From assembly GCA_017307755.1 (NCBI GenBank), contig JAFKGQ010000007.1, forward strand, positions 1 to 64,000: DNA of 64,000 bases, in the 5' to 3' direction. The DNA is from Chitinophagaceae bacterium (GTDB lineage: Bacteria > Bacteroidota > Bacteroidia > Chitinophagales > Chitinophagaceae). Of this stretch, positions 9,611 to 17,513 are shown piece after piece (the first letter of the stretch is position 1; each line of letters begins with the position of its first letter). The position numbers and the translations under genes were made by a program. Below the pieces are notes generated by a model. It did no database searches, was not told where the DNA came from, and was given only the letters and a program-made list of their open reading frames with translations.

Positions 9611-10726
9611 TTATTGGTTACTCGCGTCCGTCATTTTTTCCAGGTTCTTTACATTCCGTACGCGTAAGACCGAGTTGGGCCGGGCAAAAAGCACACCGGT
9701 GACGACTACCGTATCTCCTGGATCGACGCCCCTGGTAATCTCCACGTTATTAGCCTCTCTCACGCCCGTCTGCACTTTTACAAATTTCGCCTTGCCCCCT
9801 TTCACCAGGATAAGCTGGTTGTTTATATCTTCCGGGATGATACAATTGGTAGGCACCATGATGGCCTGTTTGTCCCTGCCTGCATCGACATATACTTTTA
9901 CAAAGGCGCCCGGATGACCATTGCCTTCCTGCAGAATGGCCCTTACTTTCAGGTTGCGGCTTGTCTGACTGATCTGCGGCTCCGTGGCGATGATCAGCCC
10001 CTTCCGGCGGGTTTTGCCGGAGGCATCGATCTGGACATCTACCAGGGAACCTTTTTTGATAACGGAAGTATATTGCTCCGGTAATGTAAAATCCACCTTG
10101 ATCCTGTCCAGTTGCTGTACGGTGGCGATGATATTGGCAGGGGTGACATAGGCGCCGGGGCTTACCTGGCGAAGCCCCACGATGCCGCTGAAAGGCGCCC
10201 GGATGACGGTCTTGTCGATCTGAGCCTGGGTATAGGAGATATCCGCCTTGGTGCTATTGACATTATTGAGAGCCAGGTCATAGTCGGCCTGGTTAATACC
10301 CTGTATCTCCAGGAGCTTTCGGTCACGCTCTTCCGTCTTTTGATAAAGGTCCAGTTGTACCTTGGATTTTTCCAGCGTAGCCTGCAGGTCCGCATCGTTT
10401 ATACGGGCAATGACAGTACCTTTTTCCACAAAAGCGCCTTCAGGGACGTTGAGATAAATGATGCGCCCGCTGATCTCCGGATGCAGCTCCACATACTCAT
10501 TGGCTACGACGGTACCGTTGGCCTCCACAACATTGTCGATGCTGCGGGGGCTGGCGACAATGACATCTACAATGACAGGCTGGTTACCCTGAGGTCTGGC
10601 GTTTTTTGCAGCATCCGCCTTCTCTCTGCAGGCAGAAAAGAGCAGGGGAAGGAAAAGTAAAAGACAAAAGAAAGGGATCTCAAATACACTATTTAACAGA
10701 GCTGCTTTGTGTAGTAGCCGGAGCAT
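9611..10726 (-). CDS. RND efflux periplasmic adaptor lipoprotein
   Basis: 371 residues. A hydrophobic leader ends in a lipobox (LLFSAC, Cys33), so the mature protein is probably lipid-anchored in the periplasm. The membrane-fusion layout is clear: a first lipoyl half (VVANEYVELHPEISGRI), an alpha hairpin (residues ~115-165), a second lipoyl half (VIRAPFSGIVGLRQVSPGAYV), then beta-barrel and membrane-proximal domains. It bridges the RND pump and the TolC-like channel. It is the first gene of the operon; the 27-bp gap to the pump gene suggests co-transcription. Confidence 0.93.
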   Translation of the reverse strand: MLRLLHKAALLNSVFEIPFFCLLLFLPLLFSACREKADAAKNARPQGNQPVIVDVIVASPRSIDNVVEANGTVVANEYVELHPEISGRIIYLNVPEGAFVEKGTVIARINDADLQATLEKSKVQLDLYQKTEERDRKLLEIQGINQADYDLALNNVNSTKADISYTQAQIDKTVIRAPFSGIVGLRQVSPGAYVTPANIIATVQQLDRIKVDFTLPEQYTSVIKKGSLVDVQIDASGKTRRKGLIIATEPQISQTSRNLKVRAILQEGNGHPGAFVKVYVDAGRDKQAIMVPTNCIIPEDINNQLILVKGGKAKFVKVQTGVREANNVEITRGVDPGDTVVVTGVLFARPNSVLRVRNVKNLEKMTDASNQ

Positions 10727-10748
10727 AGATCGATTAGGTTGAAAGCAC

Positions 10749-10756
10749 CAAATATA
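10749..10756 (-). promoter_or_regulatory. Candidate Bacteroidota -7 element for the efflux operon
   Basis: On the minus strand this reads TATATTTG, matching the TAnnTTTG -7 consensus of Bacteroidota housekeeping promoters. It lies about 25 bp upstream of the adaptor start codon at 10726. I see no clean TTTG at the -33 position; the nearest T-rich match is TTTA about 22 bp further upstream. Treat it as a candidate only. Confidence 0.35.
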
Positions 10757-10915
10757 AACAGTTTTAAACTCGGCTAAATTCTTATACCAGGGTATTTCTA
10801 TGAATGGTAAGGTCTAGGACCACCCCGGGAAGACAGGATCATTCTCAGAGAGTTACAATAACCGTTCATTAACAAATGATTTAAAAACAGATTAAGACGG
10901 GATTAAAATATCGGG

Positions 10916-10939
10916 TTCTACCCTGCCAAAATGGTAGAA
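10916..10939. repeat. Short inverted repeat (operator or weak hairpin candidate)
   Basis: TTCTACC (10916-10922) and GGTAGAA (10933-10939) are perfect 7-bp inverted arms around a 10-nt spacer, followed within a few bases by a run of six T. It could be a regulator binding site for the divergent genes or a weak hairpin. Nothing in the sequence decides between these. Confidence 0.3.
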
Positions 10940-11056
10940 TGGTAATTTTTTCAATTACAGCAAGAGAAAAACCACTTTTTTTGAGGAAAGGAAGACATTT
11001 TTATATGATCGGTAAATTCCCGGTGGTTGGGAGGTTAATTGTATTACCTTCCGGGG

Positions 11057-12100
11057 ATGGATGCATGGGTACTTATAGTGTCGGCGATCCGGCCCGAAGC
11101 AAAGGATACGACAACGATTTTTTTGAAAAGAGCTGATGAGATGCCCTTTGTTTACCGGGCTGGGCAGTTTCTTACTTTCCTGTTTTCTTTCCAGGGACGG
11201 CAAGTCCGCAGGTCCTATTCCTTCTCCTCTGCACCGGGCATCGATGCGACAGCCAGTATTACGGTAAAAAGGGTCGTCAATGGGGAAGTATCCCGGTATT
11301 TGCTGGATCACCTGAAAGTGGGAGATGAACTGCTGGCGCTGCCGCCGGCGGGGAGGTTTGTGCTGGCTGATGGTGAGCAGGAAGGACGAATGGAGACAGG
11401 CCGGCTTGTCTTTATCGCGGCCGGCAGCGGTATCGTGCCCGTGTTTAGCCTGATCAAAAAAGCATTACACCAGGGGACAGGACAGGTGACCCTGCTGACA
11501 CAGCAGCACGACGAAACAAGCGTGATCTTTAAACAACAATTGGAGGAACTGACACAGCGATACAACGATCGGTTCAGGTGGGTGAGCTGGTTGTCGGCGG
11601 ATGGCAGCCGGCTGAACAACTGGTTACTCGAAGAATGGCTGGGGCGATTGTTACCCGGACAGACAGCGGAGAACGCCCTGTTCTACATTTGCGGCCCGGA
11701 ATCCTTTATGCGCATGGCGACCTTCACCCTGAAACTTATAGGATGCAATGAAGCACAGATCAAAAAAGAACACTTCACGGTGGAATACGTCCCTCCCCCA
11801 CCCCTGCTGACGGACACTACACCCAAAAATGTGACCGTCCGCACAGACAACAAAACATACAGGTTCGAAACGGCCTGGCCAAAAACGATCCTGCAGGCGG
11901 CCCTGGACAATCATATCCCCCTCCCCTACAGTTGCAAAGGCGGACGATGCTCGTCCTGCGTGGCCAGATGCATAAAAGGCAGCGTGAAGATGAGCATCAA
12001 CGAGGTCCTGACGGAAAAAGACCTGAAAGACGGCCTGGTGCTGACCTGTGTGGGGTACGCGGAGACGGAGGTGGAAATCGTGCTGACCGGGAAAGGGTGA
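11057..12100 (+). CDS. Ferredoxin-reductase-like flavoprotein with C-terminal 2Fe-2S domain (PaaE-like)
   Basis: 347 residues from ATG 11057; a TTG 18 bp upstream is in frame, but the ATG gives the usual family N-terminus. Order: FAD-binding barrel with RRSYSFSSAP (FAD/FMN-binding RxYS), an NAD(P)-binding fold with AAGSGIVPVFSLIK and FYICGPESF, then a plant-type 2Fe-2S domain with PYSCKGGRCSSC and a later LTCVG, giving the four cluster cysteines. This architecture passes electrons from NAD(P)H to an oxygenase. No dedicated partner is adjacent. The P450 and diiron hydroxylase of the NRPS cluster are plausible clients, an inference from presence in the same region. A scarred second copy lies at 15313-15432. 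Confidence 0.9.
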   Translation: MDAWVLIVSAIRPEAKDTTTIFLKRADEMPFVYRAGQFLTFLFSFQGRQVRRSYSFSSAPGIDATASITVKRVVNGEVSRYLLDHLKVGDELLALPPAGRFVLADGEQEGRMETGRLVFIAAGSGIVPVFSLIKKALHQGTGQVTLLTQQHDETSVIFKQQLEELTQRYNDRFRWVSWLSADGSRLNNWLLEEWLGRLLPGQTAENALFYICGPESFMRMATFTLKLIGCNEAQIKKEHFTVEYVPPPPLLTDTTPKNVTVRTDNKTYRFETAWPKTILQAALDNHIPLPYSCKGGRCSSCVARCIKGSVKMSINEVLTEKDLKDGLVLTCVGYAETEVEIVLTGKG

Positions 12101-12125
12101 ATATTTCGTAAAATCCGCAATAGAA

Positions 12126-12290
12126 TTAGCACAACAACCAAGGCAATCCTTCCATTATGTACCTACAATTGCCACCGACGTGCTTCCGTTTTTCAATGAT
12201 CAGACATCTTTTACCGGCCTGGGTCATTTCCCGGGCAAATACGGCCCCGAATAATCCGGCGCCTACTATGAGGAAATCATATTGTTTCAT
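12126..12290 (-). pseudogene. Truncated glf remnant (first ~41 codons of UDP-galactopyranose mutase)
   Basis: Reading from ATG 12290 on the minus strand, the first ~41 codons match the intact glf at 17476-18627 almost residue for residue. This includes the FAD-binding GAGLFGA motif and the IIEKRKH segment. After the GGN codons (near 12168) similarity ends abruptly and the frame runs through 13 unrelated codons to a stop at 12126. The remaining ~340 codons are gone. It sits 2 bp downstream of the DUF707 gene, the same arrangement as around intact glf, so it is a deletion relic of a duplicated block. Confidence 0.9.
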
Positions 12291-12292
12291 AA

Positions 12293-12943
12293 CTAAAATC
12301 CTGGAATTGAATAAATCGACAAGTCGCCACAGTCATATTTCTTTAGATATTCCGCCAGTTCCGCGTCATGATGTGACCGGACAGGTCTGGAATGGAATGA
12401 AACTATATCATCGATGATGGCCATATTCCGTTTCCCCGGATCCAACAGTTTAGGCCAATGAAAGTCAATTCCCCAGCCGCTTTTTGAAGCGCTAAAGGTG
12501 AATTGAACACGCTGCAATGCCTCCCTGGAAAAACACGGCTGCATGATTTCCACAAAATTGGTATAACGAAGCTTCGATGCGGGACGCCTCATCGTGTGTG
12601 GATGAGTTATATAGTAATTCCAGATAGCCGGCTGGGCAAGCATTAACCGGTACGCCTCCATGTATCTGAACAGTTTGTGGATATTGTTGCTGTCGATCAG
12701 GATATCGTCATCCGGAAAATAGAAATATTCATATTGCCGGAGCACACCGGCGGAAGAGAGGTATTTGTCGATCAGGTTGAATTTGAAACCCTTTTCCTTC
12801 GTGACATAGGGAGCATCATTTTTAAACTTTTCGTAGGCCTCGTCATACACAATAAGATGCAGGTCAAAACAAGGCGATCCAACTATCCAATCACGATGTA
12901 AACTATCCTTTCCCACAGCTGCTATGACGCAATATTTTCTCAT
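12293..12943 (-). CDS. DUF707-family putative glycosyltransferase (left copy)
   Basis: 216 residues. The start at 12943 was chosen over an upstream in-frame ATG (13060) because it matches the start of its paralogue at 19280 and overlaps the preceding stop by one base. Visible family traits are FYFPDDDILID (a DDD motif resembling metal/nucleotide-sugar binding), the LAQPAIWNYYITHPHT stretch, RYTNFVEIMQPCFS, SGWGIDFHWPKLL and IIDDIVSFHSRPV, which I associate with Pfam DUF707. The biochemical role is unproven; a glycosyltransferase-like function fits the neighbours. Its paralogue lies exactly 6,337 bp to the right. Confidence 0.82.
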   Translation of the reverse strand: MRKYCVIAAVGKDSLHRDWIVGSPCFDLHLIVYDEAYEKFKNDAPYVTKEKGFKFNLIDKYLSSAGVLRQYEYFYFPDDDILIDSNNIHKLFRYMEAYRLMLAQPAIWNYYITHPHTMRRPASKLRYTNFVEIMQPCFSREALQRVQFTFSASKSGWGIDFHWPKLLDPGKRNMAIIDDIVSFHSRPVRSHHDAELAEYLKKYDCGDLSIYSIPGF

Positions 12944-13635
12944 CAGCCCGCCGCATTTTTCCTGTTTGAATGGATGTAGCCTTTCACCAGCTCGAATTGC
13001 TGGAGCTTTAATTCCACAGACCCGATCATCTTTCCATTGACGGTTTGCGGGGATGTACAATTCGCATGATGAAGGACAACATCAGCAGGTGGCACACAAT
13101 TATCATACAGGTAATGCGACATCGCCCAAAACTGTTTGGGCAGGATATCCCACTTTATGTCTATCCTATTTTTTGCAAGGATATCGTTGATGGCGGCCTG
13201 ATCCGCCACCTGGAGTTCATCCAGGTTGTACTGCAACGCCATGCGGTATAGGGCAAGCGTTTGTTCGTTGCACCGGATGACCGCAAACCCGATGTTTACT
13301 TCATCTTTTCGCGGCCAACGCTCCGCCTGGTAAAGGACATCTTTTCCCTCGATAGCCCGCCTGATAAGCGGGGTGCATTCGGCAAAGAACTGAATGTCGA
13401 GGTCAGACCAGATAATCACATCGGCCAGGTTTTCTTCTATTTTTCCGATGATAAATTCCAGTTTTCTTTTTTGGACATCAAGCCACCCTCTCGTGTGAAA
13501 GTCCCCATTTCCTTCGCCTGCATTTCCTAAATATGTCAAATTGACTTCCCAATCGTCCTGCATGGTGTTCAGGAAAATATGCTTGATCGCCTCCATCTCG
13601 TTCGTATATGCGGAATATATTTTTATTTTTCCCAT
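12943..13635 (-). CDS. Nucleotide-diphospho-sugar transferase (left copy)
   Basis: 230 residues from ATG 13635, chosen to match its paralogue; nine further in-frame codons upstream are possible. The SDLDIQFF segment contains the DxD motif of a GT-A fold. The GWLDVQKRKLEFI and VNIGFAVIRCN segments fit the nucleotide-diphospho-sugar transferase family (PF03407-like). It probably transfers a sugar to a glycan or small-molecule acceptor. Its stop overlaps the DUF707 start by one base, so the two are translationally coupled, as in the right-hand copy at 19280-19972. Confidence 0.82.
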   Translation of the reverse strand: MGKIKIYSAYTNEMEAIKHIFLNTMQDDWEVNLTYLGNAGEGNGDFHTRGWLDVQKRKLEFIIGKIEENLADVIIWSDLDIQFFAECTPLIRRAIEGKDVLYQAERWPRKDEVNIGFAVIRCNEQTLALYRMALQYNLDELQVADQAAINDILAKNRIDIKWDILPKQFWAMSHYLYDNCVPPADVVLHHANCTSPQTVNGKMIGSVELKLQQFELVKGYIHSNRKNAAG

Positions 13636-13707
13636 TTCTATCATGCTTATAATTATCGACAAGAGCTTTCAATCCACCTGAAGATAATGTATAGGAAACG
13701 GCCATAA

Positions 13708-13725
13708 ATTAGTAATCATACTAAT
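13708..13725. repeat. AT-rich inverted repeat between glycosyltransferase genes
   Basis: ATTAGTA and TACTAAT form perfect 7-bp arms around a 4-nt loop in the 117-bp gap between two minus-strand genes. It lacks a GC-rich stem or a T-tract, so it is not a convincing terminator. It may be a binding site or a repeat scar. Confidence 0.3.
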
Positions 13726-13752
13726 TCTGAGTTCGGTTATTACGAAAACATC

Positions 13753-14883
13753 CTAGGCATTTACATCCGTACCTACTTTTATCTTCTTATCCTGGAAGTT
13801 CATGCAAACGGTGCCTTTCCCCCATCCGTCGGCATTGACACAAACACGACCTCTGATATTCTCTTCATATTTCAGCCGGTTGCGACAATCCGAATAAGCC
13901 ATTGAAAGCATGATAAACAATTCCCTGTTAACTTCCGGGGATATCCCCGTCAGCACACGCATTGATGAAGGATCTGTCGTAAAAAGCACTGTATTCCTCT
14001 TCCAGTTATACTGGATAGTTGTCATCCCTTTGTAAGTCAGGGACAAACCACTTGGCGTGAACGTATAGGTCCCCTTTTTACCCAGTGCGGGATTAATATT
14101 CCAGCCTCCTGTGAGATAGAGGTCGTTCTGGTGGGGTTTACAAAACTCAAAAACTTCTTCTATAAAGCTATTGTCCTTCAACAAATATAAAATATGATGC
14201 TTGGAGTACAGCAGGATATCGTTCAGATCGATCTCTGTATCAGCAGCTATATACAGTCCAAATAGGTTTTTCATTAAATACCCATTTTGTACACGATCGA
14301 TATTAGGATGTGGGACGCATCGAAAGAATGCCGGGTCCGAAATGAGTACTTTTTTAATTCGTTCCCGTTCCATCCTGCCAATAAAATCAATATCATCCAT
14401 CCCATACCCATCGAAAGATTCATCAAAACCTCTCAGAATATTGAAATACTTCCTATGAAAGGCCATTTTCCCCCCCTGATCTCCGTGGGGCAGCGTACTG
14501 TCGCCATGCGTAGTCACTAATATTTCGTCTCCATGTTGTTCAAAAACAGAATTGATCCAGAAAGCATAACCAGGCCCCGCATAATTGTCCGCATCCACCA
14601 GGCAAACTATTTCACCGGTGGCCAGGCTCAATGCTATGTTCCTGGAATGATTCATGCTCCAATGCGTCGGTTCATCGGTCCGGTAATACTTAAGGATCCC
14701 ACGCTCTATGTGCGGCATCATTCCCGATCTTACCCAGTTCTCAAGTCCATCCGTGGAATTATAATCCAGTAATACAAACTCTAAGTTTGGGTAATTGATA
14801 TTCTCTTTGATATTCACCGGCAGGGTTTGCCTCAGATGTGACAGTCGATTCATGATGACTGTGCAAATTGATATTGTACGCAT
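13753..14883 (-). CDS. Family 2-like glycosyltransferase with galactosyltransferase-type C-terminal motif
   Basis: 376 residues. The N-terminal GT-A domain opens with ISICTVIMNRLSHLRQTLP and has the DxD in VDADNYAGPGY; GGKMAFHRKYF and GYGMDDIDFIGRME correspond to the catalytic ED-type region of beta-galactosyltransferase-like enzymes. The C-terminal ~130 residues form a beta-rich extension ending in VNADGWGKGTVCMNF. The same extension occurs in the paralogue at 15598-16683 on the opposite strand, so the pair arose by an inverted duplication. Donor and acceptor cannot be inferred. Confidence 0.85.
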   Translation of the reverse strand: MRTISICTVIMNRLSHLRQTLPVNIKENINYPNLEFVLLDYNSTDGLENWVRSGMMPHIERGILKYYRTDEPTHWSMNHSRNIALSLATGEIVCLVDADNYAGPGYAFWINSVFEQHGDEILVTTHGDSTLPHGDQGGKMAFHRKYFNILRGFDESFDGYGMDDIDFIGRMERERIKKVLISDPAFFRCVPHPNIDRVQNGYLMKNLFGLYIAADTEIDLNDILLYSKHHILYLLKDNSFIEEVFEFCKPHQNDLYLTGGWNINPALGKKGTYTFTPSGLSLTYKGMTTIQYNWKRNTVLFTTDPSSMRVLTGISPEVNRELFIMLSMAYSDCRNRLKYEENIRGRVCVNADGWGKGTVCMNFQDKKIKVGTDVNA

Positions 14884-14919
14884 TCGTTGGTGTATTTTAT
14901 AAACTGTCAGTTGCTGGCC

Positions 14920-15312
14920 TTACGGGTATGACTGGCGGGTCTGTTTCACTGAAATATTATCGAGGTTGACGTGTCCCGGAAGACCTATCGTCGCGTCTAT
15001 TACCCGGACGACATCGTCTGCATCCAGCACCGGCCCTATCTCCTTGCAATAGACCTCGAACCATGTTTCGTCGTAATTCGCGTTTGACTGAAAATTCGTA
15101 CGGACGATGCCCGGCTCCACGAGGGTCACGCGTATACCTTTTGGCCCCAACTGTCTTCTCAAGGCTTCGGTAAGGCAATGTACGGCAAATTTGGTAGCTC
15201 CATACACGGAATTAAAAGGTGATACATTCCTGCCGATGGAAGAACCTATAACCAGGGTATCGAGCGGGCATCGGATGAGGTCCCGTTCTGGCGTGACCTG
15301 GGCAAGCATATT
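14920..15312 (-). pseudogene. SDR oxidoreductase, 5' half missing
   Basis: The frame encodes the C-terminal half of a short-chain dehydrogenase/reductase: the catalytic serine strand (LVIGSSIGR), the YGATK catalytic Tyr/Lys pair and the VEPGIVRT loop, ending with a normal tail. The N-terminal Rossmann part with the TGxxxGxG cofactor motif is absent. Upstream of about 15312 the frame runs into antisense of the degraded reductase copy, supplying a spurious start (MFFFDLCLIAS). With no NAD(P)-binding half it should be inactive. It lies 36 bp upstream of the GT2 gene on the same strand. Confidence 0.85.
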
Positions 15313-15432
15313 GGATGCAATGAGGCACAGATCAAAAAAGAACACTTCACAGTGGAATACGTCCCTCCCCTACAGCTGCAAAGGCAGACGATGCTCGTCC
15401 TGTGTGGGGTATGCAGAGACGGAAGTGGAATT
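15313..15432 (+). pseudogene. Scarred fragment of the ferredoxin-reductase-like gene
   Basis: Three pieces matching the intact gene at 11057-12100 are joined head to tail: 15313-15370 (matches from 11741, offset 3,572), 15371-15402 (offset 3,444) and 15403-15432 (offset 3,354). The first join falls on an 8-bp direct repeat, CCCTCCCC, and removes 128 bp, shifting the frame. The second falls on a 4-bp repeat, CCTG, and removes 90 bp. Only part of the 3' third of the gene survives, without its flavin domain. The 165 bp up to the next gene hold no recognised element. Confidence 0.9.
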
Positions 15433-15597
15433 GATTTTTTGATCTTATTCATTTTCCATAACTTTATTGTCTGCATTTTACGGCAGTTCCTTACTGAAAA
15501 ATTGTTATCGACAGTAGCGATAGCTACATTCTCCACAGTACATTATCATCTTTTTTTTACCTGATCAGACCAGACAGGACATAAAATCATTAACCAA

Positions 15598-16683
15598 ATG
15601 AATAAGATATCTATTTGCACAGTGTGCATGAACAGACTCCATCACCTCAAGGAGACGCTTCCGGTGAATATCGCGGAAAACGCAGGGCATCCCAACCTGG
15701 ATTTTGTCATACTCAATTACAATTCCAAAGACGACATGGACGAATGGGTAAAGACCCATATGAGCCATCACATCGGGTCCGGCCTGGTGAAGTATTACAA
15801 AACGGAAGAACCGGAATATTTCAGTCTCGCCCATTCCAAGAACATGGTGACAAAACTCGCTACCGGGGATATCATTTGTAATATAGATGCGGATAATTAC
15901 GCCGGTCCGGGCTATGTCAGATGGGTTGAGGAATGCTTCGCATCTACCGGACCGGACACAGTTATCACTACCATCCGGAAAGATTCCATTCCATACAGGG
16001 ACCAGGGAGGGAAGCTCTGTTTCCTTCGGGAACTGTTCCACAAAGTGAATGGATACGATGAATCACTCATCGGGTATGGCATGGATGACGTAGATCTTTC
16101 CAACAGGCTGGAAAATGCAGGCGGTAAGCGGGTCTTTATCGACCAGGACAAATACCTGAGATATATCGAACATTCCTTTGATGAACGACTGTTGAATTAC
16201 AAATACCCCAACAATCTCGAAAGCTTGTATCTATATCCGGAAGCCGCTGCCGATACGGCAAAGGTCCTGTATCTCTTTAAGGATAACACCGCCGTGGAAA
16301 TGAACTATGATTTCAACACCTCGCTCCAGAATAACCTGGTCATAACATACGTCGGTTGGACGGTTGGAAAGGATGGGTGCAGGGAGGCCCGCTTCCAGCG
16401 GGAGAATGAAAAGCTGCTCCTGACCTTTTCAGATCAGCAGACCATTGCTTATGGGGAGAAAAAGACAGGGGATCTGCACACTGCTGATGAGGGAAATATA
16501 TATTGGAAGAAGATAACAAAGGAGGACGACATTTACCTGGATGCGGTAATGGCCTATAATGAGTGTCTCAACCGGCGCACGTTCGTAAAAAATGATGCAT
16601 CCAACGGCCCCGTCAATGCAAACGGCTGGGGGAAAGGCACTGTTCACCTGAATTTTGACACCAATAATTCTTTCACTATATGA
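15598..16683 (+). CDS. Family 2-like glycosyltransferase (inverted paralogue)
   Basis: 361 residues. It shows the same layout as the gene at 13753-14883: ISICTVCMNRLHHLKETLP at the start, the DxD in NIDADNYAGPGY, GGKLCFLRELF, and GYGMDDVDLSNRLE for the galactosyltransferase-type motif. It has the same C-terminal extension ending in VNANGWGKGTVHLNF. Its stop overlaps the start of the GT90 gene (ATGA), so the two genes are probably coupled and act on one glycan. It faces right, opposite to the rest of the island. Confidence 0.86.
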   Translation: MNKISICTVCMNRLHHLKETLPVNIAENAGHPNLDFVILNYNSKDDMDEWVKTHMSHHIGSGLVKYYKTEEPEYFSLAHSKNMVTKLATGDIICNIDADNYAGPGYVRWVEECFASTGPDTVITTIRKDSIPYRDQGGKLCFLRELFHKVNGYDESLIGYGMDDVDLSNRLENAGGKRVFIDQDKYLRYIEHSFDERLLNYKYPNNLESLYLYPEAAADTAKVLYLFKDNTAVEMNYDFNTSLQNNLVITYVGWTVGKDGCREARFQRENEKLLLTFSDQQTIAYGEKKTGDLHTADEGNIYWKKITKEDDIYLDAVMAYNECLNRRTFVKNDASNGPVNANGWGKGTVHLNFDTNNSFTI

Positions 16684-17513
16684 ACCAGTTCATAGAAACA
16701 TTTGTCCATCCGTCCAAAGGTCTATTCTTTACCGACCATGGCGGATATGAGTCGAGGAACGAGTCGACGATGGCTTTGTTCAGAGAGGCGTTCGACCAGG
16801 TCAGGGATACGAGCCGTGTCAGGGCTGCTCATTTTTATATCAATACCGGGGATGTTTCATCGAAAATAAACAATACGCTAACATTCGGCTACACGATGGC
16901 GGATGATGTAGTACCCTGCCCGGATTTTATATTCGATAGATATGTAGAGTGCGGGATAGGAATTTATGAAGAGGCTGTAAGCAGTATCCTTGACAAGGGA
17001 GAGAGAAAGCATTCAGTCGACAAGCTTTTCTGGACAGGCAATCTGAACACGCAGCCCTTGAGACACCGGTTGTACAAGCTGGGATGTCAGTACAAGGACA
17101 GGATGGAGATCATTCCGATGGATTGGAAAAGAGAAGCTCCTAAAGGCAGCCGGCATAATTACACCAGTTATGTAAGCCCTGATGACCAGACAAGGTACAA
17201 ATATCTGATAGATTGCGGAGCGGGGGGATACAGCGGCAGAGTTAAGCTTTTATTGCATTCAAACAGGCCTTTATTCCTGGTAGACAGGCCGCGGAACATG
17301 CAGGAATTCTTCCACCGTCATCTCGTCCCGTTTGAGCATTATATTCCCGTCAAATGGGACCTGAGCGATCTGATCGCTCAATTGGACTGGGCAGAAGAGA
17401 ACTATGACCAGGCAGTGATCATCGCCCGGAATGCCCGGAAATTTGCGATGGATCATTTAAACAAAAGAAATGTGATCAACTATCTGTCGACAGCACTCCA
17501 GCTGCCGGAATAG
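16680..17513 (+). CDS. Glycosyltransferase family 90 (CAP10-type)
   Basis: 277 residues. The C-terminal half has YKYLIDCGAGGYSGRVKLLLHSN followed by RPLFLVDR and HYIPVKWDLSDL, the core of the CAP10/GT90 fold best known from fungal capsule and animal O-glucosyltransferase enzymes. The start overlaps the preceding stop by 4 bp. The last 38 bp overlap the 3' end of glf on the opposite strand. Sugar donor unknown. Bacterial GT90 members usually act in cell-surface glycan assembly, so a surface or product glycan is the likely acceptor. Confidence 0.82.
   Translation: MNQFIETFVHPSKGLFFTDHGGYESRNESTMALFREAFDQVRDTSRVRAAHFYINTGDVSSKINNTLTFGYTMADDVVPCPDFIFDRYVECGIGIYEEAVSSILDKGERKHSVDKLFWTGNLNTQPLRHRLYKLGCQYKDRMEIIPMDWKREAPKGSRHNYTSYVSPDDQTRYKYLIDCGAGGYSGRVKLLLHSNRPLFLVDRPRNMQEFFHRHLVPFEHYIPVKWDLSDLIAQLDWAEENYDQAVIIARNARKFAMDHLNKRNVINYLSTALQLPE

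Larger units (their letters stand above)
10727..11056. other. Divergent intergenic region between efflux operon and reductase gene
   Basis: About 330 bp with no convincing gene. It contains a TAnnTTTG-like element facing the efflux operon (10749-10756) and a 7-bp inverted repeat at 10916-10939 followed by a short T-run. The DNA is AT-rich. No ORF-like codon pattern was seen on either strand other than a short out-of-frame reading that overlaps the reductase start. Confidence 0.5.

Noticed and set aside
5141..10660. Long open frames antisense to the RND efflux genes
   Set aside because: They are antisense to well-supported conserved proteins and show no family motifs.
11039..11056. TTG start for the reductase, 18 bp upstream of the ATG
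   Set aside because: The ATG at 11057 gives a normal family N-terminus; the extra residues (YYLPG) add nothing recognisable.
12944..13060. N-terminal extension of the left DUF707 gene to an ATG at 13060
   Set aside because: It overlaps the 3' end of the preceding transferase gene and is absent from the collinear right-hand paralogue.
12126..15600. Insertion sequence as cause of the rearrangements
   Set aside because: No transposase fragment or terminal inverted repeats were seen; the visible joins fall on short direct repeats instead.
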